Origin: Calditrichaceae bacterium
GTDB taxonomy: Bacteria > Calditrichota > Calditrichia > Calditrichales > Calditrichaceae
Direction of reading: 5' to 3'
Assembly: GCA_030622395.1 (NCBI GenBank)
Contig: JAUXGF010000254.1
Coordinates: forward strand, 1 to 5,064
Length of the DNA stretch: 5,064 bases
The notes beneath the pieces were generated by a model. It did not search any database, was not told where the DNA came from, and worked only from the letters and a program-made list of their open reading frames with translations. Both the position numbers and the translations under genes were made by a program. Shown here piece by piece: positions 1 to 5,064 of the stretch; the first letter of the stretch is position 1; every line of letters starts with the position of its first letter.

Positions 1-1
1 A

Positions 2-73
2 ACGACTTTTTCTAATCAGTCATCAAAAGTAGGTTTATTAGAAGAAATATATCTGAACAAATATTCGCAATAA
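2..73 (+). CDS. Possible C-terminal tail of a convergent gene (partial)
   Basis: Frame 2 is open from the window edge to TAA at 71-73 and would encode 23 residues ending in LLEEIYLNKYSQ. The composition is protein-like and the stop falls 5 bases short of the protease stop codon, a spacing normal for convergent genes. However, an open run this short is easily random, and one minus-strand frame is also open over much of the same stretch. No family can be recognised. Confidence 0.22.
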   Translation, partial: TTFSNQSSKVGLLEEIYLNKYSQ

Positions 74-78
74 ATTCA

Positions 79-3000
79 TTATTTCAATAATATCATCTTG
101 CTGATTCGCGTAAACAAGGTATTTTGCGTTTCTGCGTCTTTAACTTTCAATCTGTAAAAATATATACCGCTGGATAGTGTCTGTCCGTTTGTATTTTTGC
201 CGTTCCATACTGCATGATATTTTCCGGCTTTCCGCCTTTCTGAGACAAGTGTGCATACCTGCTGTCCTAAAATATTAAACACAGTTAAATCCACCTCGGC
301 GGTTTGAGACAAACCAAATTCAATGGTAGTCTGCGGATTGAAAGGATTAGGATAATTGTTTTTTAAATAGAATTGATCCGGAATTCGGCGCAGTTCTTTA
401 TCAGTCCATATATTGCTGATGATTTCCATTTTTAACGTATCCAACTCACCGGTATGGCGGACATTGGCAAAAGGCTGATGCCAGCAAACAACTGATCCTT
501 CCGGATATTTCCCCGGAGCGTCCCATATATTTAAAACCCCGTTGTGTCCTGTAAAAAGAATATCCAGATCACCGTCTTTATCAACGTCCATAATTGCCGG
601 CGATTGCCCCTGTATTAATTCATTTCCTGTATGAATCGGAAATCCGGAAATGTTTTTACCGTTTTGACAGTCAAGAGCATTCAAGACGCCATACTCGGTG
701 CCAAAGATAAGTTCGGTTATGCCGTTGTAATCCAAATCGGCTAAAACCGGGCTGGAAAAAATACTGTTGTTATTATCAATTGGAATTGGCCATCCTTCTT
801 TTAAATCTCCTGTATGTTCAAAAATATATGCGTGTTGGCCTCCGACATATACGATTTCTAATTGATCGTCGCTGTCTAAATTCCCAGCCACGGCAGGCGA
901 GCCGTATCCCCAATGATCCGTTGCTTCAATATCCTGTCCATTTTCCCAGCCTGGCAGCGCCTCTCCTGAATTGTTAACAATAAAAAGTTTGTTTTCGTTA
1001 ATAGAAGGGGCTATTATATCCAGACTGCCGTCCAAATCAATATCAGCAAGACTGATTGGTGAGTTCAAGCTGCCCGAAAGTTCCGATATCCAGACAGGGT
1101 CGGGGGATAGGAACGGATTGAATAGATATATTTTTCCATCATAAGTTCCAACGATAACGCTTATCACGCCGGAATTGTTCATATCGGCTGCCGCCGGCAT
1201 GCCGAGACAGGTGGTAGAAGTGAACACATAACCGTCTGCCGGCCAACCTGGGAACGGCTGCCATTCTGTTCCCGTACTGCGCCAGATAAAAAGGCGGCTG
1301 TTTTTCGGCGGTTCAGGCGCGTTGCATCCATGCGTTAAAACAATTATATCATCCAATCCATCCCGGTCAATATCTTTTAATACAACCGAAGTTGGTACAT
1401 TATAGCCAAGATGCAATGTATCAATTAACGTTCCCGTAATTGAATTAACAATAAAAATAAAGTTTTGATAGGCGCCTTCCTTATAACCGCTGACCACTAT
1501 TTCAGCGCTTTCATCTCCAAAAACATTTCCCACAGCCGGAACCGTTAAAGCGCTGGTCAATGATTCAACCTGCCATAATAATGTCCCGTCTTGTTCATAA
1601 ATATTTAAAACTCCGTTAAAGCCGCTGGCAGCAATTTCTTTTTTCCCGTCGCCGTCAAAATCATAGACTGCCGTGCCGTTCATTACAGATCCGATAGCTT
1701 TTAAACTAACCGCAAAAGGGAAACCGTTCTGAAACGGCAATGTCGGCCAGGCTGTTATGGTATCTGATGGCGCCATGCTTAAGTTGCCTGAAAAATCCAG
1801 CGCCTGAACAGTATATTCAAAGGTTAAATCTTCCCCTAAATTATCATCTATAAAATATCCCGCCTGAGGTAATGGTTTATACGTTATTCTTTGGAAATCC
1901 TCGCCGCCTTTTTCCCTTCGATTTATATGATAACCGGCTACATCCGCTGATGGAGAAGTTTGCCAGCTAAGCTGGATCGAATAACCGTTTTCCGGTTTAA
2001 ATGTAAAATTAACCGGAGGTTCGGGCTCATTAAAATCAACACAAAAATTCCATTCTTTCCCATAAATATCTGTAATACAAACATTCAACTGAATTGAGTC
2101 TAAAGGAATATTATGTTCTATAATACATTCATCCGGACTTTGCTTGCTTTTATTTGGTTCAATATTGCCAAATGAAAGTAAACTATCAATAAGTTGTACG
2201 CTATCCTGTGCAGAGCTAAACCGCGCCTCTACCTGGGTGGCGGCGCCCGTCCCAAAATTAAATAATTCCAATTTAATCCCACTGTAATTAGCAGGGAAGC
2301 CGGTTGGTTTAAAAGTTGACTGACCGGTGATATACAATTCAGGAAGTCCGGCGTCTAACAATATACTACCGCTGCCCGCTTTATTTGTGTCTGCATCAAA
2401 AGACGTCTCAAATAATAAGGTTGTATCAGCCGGCAGTTCCGCGGATATTGTAAAACGAAACGGACCGATAAAAACACTCTCTAAAGATTGCAGCGTTATT
2501 GCCGTATCAATTTCATCTATTTCCATAGACACTAAAGGATGGCTGCAATTTAAGTTAGCCGTAAGATTTTGCTCTACCGCTTGGCTGCCTTCATTAACAA
2601 CTTTTAAGGTTAGGTTGATTGTTTCACCAGGTTCGCATTGTTGATTTTGATTACCGCCGTCATCTACAAAATATTGTTTTAGCTCAATTCGAGGCACGGG
2701 TTGATCATAGATTATCATTTCACTTTCAAAAGGTATATAGTTACGTTTAGTGACTGTAATATTGACCGTTCCCAATTTATAAATATCCTCATCAAAATTT
2801 ACTATTCCCGAATCGTTGGTAATGCAAGTTTTATAGACGTCATCATTACGGTATAATACTACTTTTGCCTGTTCGACCGGCGTTTCATCCACGGCGTTTT
2901 TTACTTGAACAGTAAACTGGTTTTCACCGGCTGCCAATGAATCGGGATGAACTACAAGAAATGTTTGCGGCGTATCCGTCCACAAAGGCATTTCGGGATC

Positions 3001-4734
3001 GCCAAGCACAATCGTAGAAAACACAATTACTCTGGTTGGCCCTTCCCAACCTATATAACCTAAATATGGTAAACGGGAAAGGAAATGCGCCTCTGACAGG
3101 TGGTAATGTTCTTCCTCGAACGCCAGGCGGTAGAATTCCTTTTCTAAATAGATACCGCTAAAAGGATGCTCAAAGCTGCTGTTGCCAATATAGGCTACTC
3201 CGCCGCCGTTTTCAGCCAAAAGATACACTTCTGAAAAAGAACGTCTCAAAATATCATTTGTATGACAACTGGCTACATACCAAAATGACGGATCCTGATC
3301 GTATAGATCCACAAGATGATAGTTGTAAATATTGGAATTTCTCGCGCCGGGACGAACAGTATGATACGAGCCATGAGTTTCACTAAAAATGATTGCATAA
3401 TTTTTATTTAACTCAGCTATAGCGACGTCGGGACTGCTGCCTATATCATCGTTTTGTGTAATGAGTTTACGCGTAAAGTCAGGATTAATATAAGGATCGA
3501 TATGATTCATAATTAAATCTCTACCATCATTATCATTTTCCAGGTTAGCCGCAATATATAATACATTCTCAGGAAAAGCTTCATTAACGATATTTGTTAG
3601 TTTTTCATAATTAAAAAGTTTATAAATAAACCGCTGAACTTCCTCGTTTGTCTGTACAGGTATGCGCCCTACATAAACTTCCGGATAGCCGTCAACGTTA
3701 TCCACAGCCTCGCCAAAAATATTATCCTGATCATCGTTCCAGGTGCCGTCTAAATCCGAATAATAATAGTCCGCAGCAAACGTGCATTCATTTGTGGTAA
3801 TCTCTCTCGTCGGGACAATATCTATATCCCCGCCTAACAGAACATATTTTGTTCCCTTTTTTTGATAAGCCCGTTGAATGAAACTGCGGATTTTTTCAGC
3901 TTCATCAACGCCGTTGGGATACTGCTCACATATCCATTCAACTGTACGGATGACCGCCAGCACTCCTTTGCGCGTTTTCCATTCGGCAAGAGGTATAAAT
4001 GCGTCTTTTAATGATTCATTAGTGATAATGATATAGCGCTCGATTAATCCCGGCCCTAAATCTTCCTGTAATTGCTTGATTTCAAAAGCGTCCACATCTT
4101 CTACTACCGTCACTTCATTCAAATCGTTCCGGTTGCGAAATGATTTTGCAACATATTCACTTATAGCTGTTTTTTGGGAGCTATCCAAGCGTTCCGGCTT
4201 AATTGCCTGATAGGAATCCTGCATTGTTGAAATGGAAAGTTGAATCTGTTTGATGAAATGCAGCTTTCCGTTCTGCGCATTATAACGGAGGGGATAGACT
4301 GCAAAGTGGGCGATCGGCAAGCCGTTGAAATGCTTAACGCCGAGGTACTTAACCGCCTGTTCCGGGAATTGTTTATCCTTTGAATATTGACCCGTGTTCT
4401 GTTTTAATTCCGCTTTTTTTGTAAATTGTGTCCACAACTTTTTTTTCGGCTCAATATTAAAGCTGCCCTCTAATTCAATTTCTTTTATAGCTTCAATTGA
4501 ATAAGAGTTTATTGTCGTATTACCCGGCAGTAAAATTTTGTAGATATATACGGGCAAATCCGGTTGGTCAATTTCCTCACCGAGAGAGGACAAATTGATC
4601 TCAGCCAAATAGTCCAGTGAATAAAGGGCTCCATTCTTTTCAATTTTAACTTGATCAAAATCATGCTCGATAAAGTAAGTTTGAGCGCAAACAAAATTAA
4701 TTGTTAACATAATAGTTAGTACGATTTTTTTCAC
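79..4734 (-). CDS. Secreted gingipain-like C25 cysteine protease with beta-propeller and T9SS sorting domain
   Basis: Predicted extracellular or cell-surface endopeptidase; the substrate cannot be read from the sequence. Order of parts: signal peptide (1-17); propeptide-like region (about 20-210), with the PDLPVY and VYPLRYN...GKL stretches typical of C25 propeptides; C25 catalytic domain (about 229-590) with His454 and Cys490; Ig-like module (about 591-685); two CARDB-like beta-sandwich modules (about 688-800 and 800-903), the first opening with DDGGNQNQQCEPGE; fibronectin type III (about 904-998); eight FG-GAP/VCBS-like repeats (about 1003-1408); T9SS type A sorting domain (about 1455-1551). 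Translation starts at GTG: an in-frame TAA lies six codons upstream, AGGAA sits 6 nt before the GTG, and the next Met (residue 9) would destroy the signal peptide. The frame is intact with a TAA stop. PorU, the T9SS sortase, is also a C25 protein with a C-terminal domain, but the FN3 and propeller modules suggest a cargo protease instead. Family assignment is firm; biological role (nutrient proteolysis, adhesion or surface processing) is inference. Confidence 0.95.
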   Translation of the reverse strand: MKKIVLTIMLTINFVCAQTYFIEHDFDQVKIEKNGALYSLDYLAEINLSSLGEEIDQPDLPVYIYKILLPGNTTINSYSIEAIKEIELEGSFNIEPKKKLWTQFTKKAELKQNTGQYSKDKQFPEQAVKYLGVKHFNGLPIAHFAVYPLRYNAQNGKLHFIKQIQLSISTMQDSYQAIKPERLDSSQKTAISEYVAKSFRNRNDLNEVTVVEDVDAFEIKQLQEDLGPGLIERYIIITNESLKDAFIPLAEWKTRKGVLAVIRTVEWICEQYPNGVDEAEKIRSFIQRAYQKKGTKYVLLGGDIDIVPTREITTNECTFAADYYYSDLDGTWNDDQDNIFGEAVDNVDGYPEVYVGRIPVQTNEEVQRFIYKLFNYEKLTNIVNEAFPENVLYIAANLENDNDGRDLIMNHIDPYINPDFTRKLITQNDDIGSSPDVAIAELNKNYAIIFSETHGSYHTVRPGARNSNIYNYHLVDLYDQDPSFWYVASCHTNDILRRSFSEVYLLAENGGGVAYIGNSSFEHPFSGIYLEKEFYRLAFEEEHYHLSEAHFLSRLPYLGYIGWEGPTRVIVFSTIVLGDPEMPLWTDTPQTFLVVHPDSLAAGENQFTVQVKNAVDETPVEQAKVVLYRNDDVYKTCITNDSGIVNFDEDIYKLGTVNITVTKRNYIPFESEMIIYDQPVPRIELKQYFVDDGGNQNQQCEPGETINLTLKVVNEGSQAVEQNLTANLNCSHPLVSMEIDEIDTAITLQSLESVFIGPFRFTISAELPADTTLLFETSFDADTNKAGSGSILLDAGLPELYITGQSTFKPTGFPANYSGIKLELFNFGTGAATQVEARFSSAQDSVQLIDSLLSFGNIEPNKSKQSPDECIIEHNIPLDSIQLNVCITDIYGKEWNFCVDFNEPEPPVNFTFKPENGYSIQLSWQTSPSADVAGYHINRREKGGEDFQRITYKPLPQAGYFIDDNLGEDLTFEYTVQALDFSGNLSMAPSDTITAWPTLPFQNGFPFAVSLKAIGSVMNGTAVYDFDGDGKKEIAASGFNGVLNIYEQDGTLLWQVESLTSALTVPAVGNVFGDESAEIVVSGYKEGAYQNFIFIVNSITGTLIDTLHLGYNVPTSVVLKDIDRDGLDDIIVLTHGCNAPEPPKNSRLFIWRSTGTEWQPFPGWPADGYVFTSTTCLGMPAAADMNNSGVISVIVGTYDGKIYLFNPFLSPDPVWISELSGSLNSPISLADIDLDGSLDIIAPSINENKLFIVNNSGEALPGWENGQDIEATDHWGYGSPAVAGNLDSDDQLEIVYVGGQHAYIFEHTGDLKEGWPIPIDNNNSIFSSPVLADLDYNGITELIFGTEYGVLNALDCQNGKNISGFPIHTGNELIQGQSPAIMDVDKDGDLDILFTGHNGVLNIWDAPGKYPEGSVVCWHQPFANVRHTGELDTLKMEIISNIWTDKELRRIPDQFYLKNNYPNPFNPQTTIEFGLSQTAEVDLTVFNILGQQVCTLVSERRKAGKYHAVWNGKNTNGQTLSSGIYFYRLKVKDAETQNTLFTRISKMILLK
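82..372 (-). other. T9SS type A C-terminal sorting domain, residues about 1455-1551
   Basis: The final roughly 97 residues contain YPNPFNPQTTIEF (1461-1473), VFNILGQQV (1485-1493), a KAGKYHAVWNGKN turn, SSGIYFYRLK (1521-1530) and a closing K-M-I-L-L-K. This matches the type A sorting domain (TIGR04183 family), also related to the FlgD-like Ig fold. Its known role is recognition by the outer-membrane T9SS translocon, followed by removal by the PorU sortase during attachment or release. ELRR at 1447-1450 lies just before the domain and may be in the cleaved linker (inference). The other T9SS genes are not in this window. Confidence 0.93.
511..1728 (-). repeat. Eight FG-GAP/VCBS-type beta-propeller repeats, residues about 1003-1408
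   Basis: Protein-level repeats spaced 44-63 residues apart carry a Ca-binding-like D-x-D-x-D-G loop followed by a hydrophobic strand. Loops begin near residues 1025 (DFDGDG), 1069 (GNVFGD, degenerate), 1121 (DIDRDG), 1184 (DMNNSG, partly degenerate), 1231 (DIDLDG), 1285 (NLDSDD), 1333 (DLDYNG) and 1383 (DVDKDG). A G-[WF]-P or G-W motif recurs between blades at 1004, 1163, 1262, 1314 and 1364. This is the pattern of integrin-alpha-like seven- or eight-bladed propellers used in surface binding. The DNA of the repeats is diverged, so the duplication is old. The ligand is unknown. Confidence 0.88.
2965..4050 (-). other. Peptidase C25 (gingipain) catalytic domain, residues about 229-590
   Basis: The domain opens with ERYIIIT and an EWKTRKG helix, continues with KYVLLGGDIDIVPTRE, then a YYYSDLDGTWNDD segment and the VYVGRIPV strand, all characteristic of C25 proteases. 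The nucleophile region follows: SETHG gives the probable catalytic His454 (codon 3373-3375) and ASCHTN gives Cys490 (codon 3265-3267). The 36-residue His-to-Cys spacing is close to that in gingipains. GGGVAYIGNSS and VLGDPEMPLW close the fold. No key residue seems lost, so activity is likely. Arg or Lys specificity, as in RgpB or Kgp, cannot be inferred. An FRNRN segment at 199-203, between propeptide and catalytic domain, is a possible processing site (inference). Confidence 0.92.
4684..4734 (-). other. Sec signal peptide (residues 1-17)
   Basis: MKK is followed by a hydrophobic core (IVLTIMLTINFV) and a VCA|QT cleavage site, so the mature form would start at Gln18. Cys16 is not in a lipobox (Asn at -3, Phe at -2), so signal peptidase I processing is expected rather than lipoprotein modification. 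Gln at +1 is frequent in Bacteroidota exported proteins and can be cyclised to pyroglutamate. Export by Sec to the periplasm fits the T9SS route predicted from the C-terminus. Confidence 0.88.
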
Positions 4735-4740
4735 GGCTTT

Positions 4741-4745
4741 TTCCT
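4741..4745 (-). promoter_or_regulatory. Ribosome binding site for the GTG start
   Basis: On the minus strand AGGAA is followed by a 6-nt spacer (AAAGCC) and GTG. This supports the GTG codon as the true start, together with the in-frame TAA at 4750-4752, which leaves no upstream alternative. Confidence 0.7.
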
Positions 4746-4788
4746 GATTTTATTAAAACTTGTTTATTGGTAATGTTTACCTTTTTCA

Positions 4789-4819
4789 CAAATTAAGTAA
4801 AAAACATAAAACTGTCAAA
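4789..4819 (-). promoter_or_regulatory. Candidate proximal promoter, Bacteroidota-like
   Basis: On the minus strand TTTG (4819-4816) and TTAATTTG (4796-4789) are separated by 19 nt. Bacteroidota primary-sigma promoters use a -33 TTTG and a -7 TAnnTTTG about 19-21 nt apart; the only deviation here is T for A at the second base of the -7 box. The same upstream box also reads TTGACA, a perfect sigma70 -35 hexamer. Transcription would start about 45-50 nt before the GTG. The -33 box lies in the end of the repeat element at 4813-4894. No transcript evidence is available. Confidence 0.4.
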
Positions 4820-4894
4820 GCGGAGCGAGAAATCATTTCACATCCATTTTATCCGATAAATCGGGACTCCTTGCTTTCCTGCGTCGAAATGACA
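4813..4894. repeat. 82-bp intergenic element with TGTCA/TGACA inverted ends
   Basis: The left end reads TGTCAAAGCGGAGC (4813-4826) and the right end GCGTCGAAATGACA (4881-4894); they are imperfect inverted copies. Inside are a perfect short palindrome, CCGAT-AA-ATCGG (4853-4864), and GAAAT-C-ATTTC (4829-4839). The phrases GCGAGAAATC and TCGAAATGACA resemble dispersed, palindromic intergenic repeats I recall from Bacteroidota and related genomes, but copy number cannot be seen from one window. There is no coding capacity. It is probably a non-autonomous repeat or a decayed bidirectional stem-loop. Confidence 0.55.
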
Positions 4895-4909
4895 ATAGGG
4901 TGAACTAAT

Positions 4910-4992
4910 TTCAACCGGTTAGAATGTATTAGCCATACGCATAGAGCATGGCGTAAATTCTGCGCTATGCTCTATGCCGATTCAACCAGCTA
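4910..4992. repeat. Imperfect 12-base direct repeats flanking the hairpin
   Basis: TTCAACCGGTTA (4910-4921) and TTCAACCAGCTA (4981-4992) match at 10 of 12 bases and bracket the hairpin closely on both sides. They could be a decayed target-site duplication from insertion of a small palindromic element, or part of a larger repeat unit. The match is short, so chance cannot be excluded. Confidence 0.4.
4939..4977 (+). repeat. Long hairpin, 17-bp stem with 5-nt loop
   Basis: Arms 4939-4955 (GCATAGAGCATGGCGTA) and 4961-4977 (TGCGCTATGCTCTATGC) pair along their full length around the loop AATTC. In a plus-strand transcript, 15 Watson-Crick pairs and two G-U wobbles form (4950 with 4966, 4954 with 4962). 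In a minus-strand transcript those two become C-A mismatches, so the plus-strand RNA folds better. No T-run follows on either side, so this is not a standard intrinsic terminator. It may be a palindromic repeat or a structured RNA end. Confidence 0.7.
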
Positions 4993-5018
4993 ACTTCCTC
5001 CCCGCTCATTAAAAACAT

Positions 5019-5046
5019 ATTATAAAATATAACAAACTTTTATCAA
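5019..5046 (-). promoter_or_regulatory. Candidate distal sigma70-like promoter
   Basis: On the minus strand TTGATA (5046-5041) and TATAAT (5024-5019) are separated by 16 nt, giving a perfect -10 and a 5-of-6 -35 box. Transcription would begin near 5012 and run toward the protease through the hairpin and the 82-bp element, giving a leader of roughly 280 nt. The AT-rich setting makes chance TATAAT matches common, and the FCB lineages often do not use this consensus, so support is moderate at best. Confidence 0.35.
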
Positions 5047-5064
5047 AGTTAATATTCTCTTTGC

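Larger units (their letters stand above)
4735..5064. other. 330-base non-coding region upstream of the protease gene
   Basis: No credible open reading frame is present on either strand. Going away from the gene it holds the ribosome binding site, the proximal promoter candidate, the 82-bp inverted-ended element, a short unique stretch with the palindrome AACCGGTT (4913-4920), the hairpin with its flanking repeats, and an AT-rich tract (about 5008-5060) with the distal promoter candidate. The gene to the right is outside the window, so its orientation is unknown. Confidence 0.7.

Noticed and set aside
46..68. Possible AT-rich stem AATAT...ATATT downstream of the protease stop
   Set aside because: The stem is only about five A-T pairs with a long loop and no following U-run, so it cannot be called a terminator.
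780..977. Plus-strand 65-residue open frame
   Set aside because: It is antisense to conserved propeller-coding sequence (repeats 5 to 7), has no recognisable domain, and is best explained as a shadow.
2327..2644. Plus-strand 105-residue open frame
   Set aside because: It lies opposite the CARDB-like coding region, is rich in Ser and Val from antisense codons, and shows no family features.
4684..4690. Lipoprotein processing at Cys16
   Set aside because: The residues before the Cys (Asn-Phe-Val) do not form a lipobox, while VCA|Q fits signal peptidase I.
4509..4694. Minus-strand 61-residue frame inside the protease gene
   Set aside because: It overlaps the signal peptide and propeptide coding in another frame; the main frame is clearly the real one.
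79..4734. Identification as the T9SS sortase PorU
   Set aside because: PorU is a C25 protein of about 1150 residues without an FN3 plus FG-GAP propeller; this protein has the layout of a secreted cargo protease and no T9SS genes adjoin it.
4965..5018. 17-codon minus-strand ORF starting ATG in the AT-rich tract and ending in the hairpin
   Set aside because: It has no convincing ribosome binding site before its ATG and is too short to separate from chance; it shows no attenuation-type codon run.

Overview
The window is almost entirely one long minus-strand gene (79-4734, 1551 residues) followed upstream by 330 bases of non-coding DNA (4735-5064). The gene encodes a secreted gingipain-like cysteine protease (peptidase family C25). 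It has a signal peptide, an N-terminal propeptide-like region, a C25 catalytic domain with visible His454 and Cys490, Ig-like/CARDB-like beta-sandwich modules, a fibronectin type III domain, eight FG-GAP/VCBS-type beta-propeller repeats and a C-terminal type A sorting domain for the type IX secretion system (T9SS).

Organism: the T9SS sorting domain (with YPNPFNPQTTIEF), the Gln just after the predicted signal-peptide cleavage site and a candidate TAnnTTTG-like promoter all point to the Fibrobacteres-Chlorobi-Bacteroidetes superphylum. The YPNPFNP form of the sorting domain is common in Ignavibacteria, Calditrichota, KSB1, Marinimicrobia and Cloacimonadota. The window holds no marker that settles the phylum. 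By eye the DNA is moderately AT-rich.

Layout: bases 1-78 lie downstream of the gene. They contain no clear terminator and at most the last 23 codons of a convergent gene entering from the left. Bases 79-4734 are the protease. Bases 4735-5064 hold a ribosome binding site fitting a GTG start, a proximal promoter candidate, an 82-bp element with TGTCA/TGACA ends, a 17-bp hairpin flanked by near-identical 12-base direct repeats, and a distal sigma70-like promoter candidate. All the promoter signals point at the protease gene, which seems to be transcribed alone or as the first gene of its unit.

I found no CRISPR array, tRNA, rRNA, transposase or new multi-gene system. The less ordinary material is the upstream repeat-rich region, where an element end appears to supply part of the promoter.
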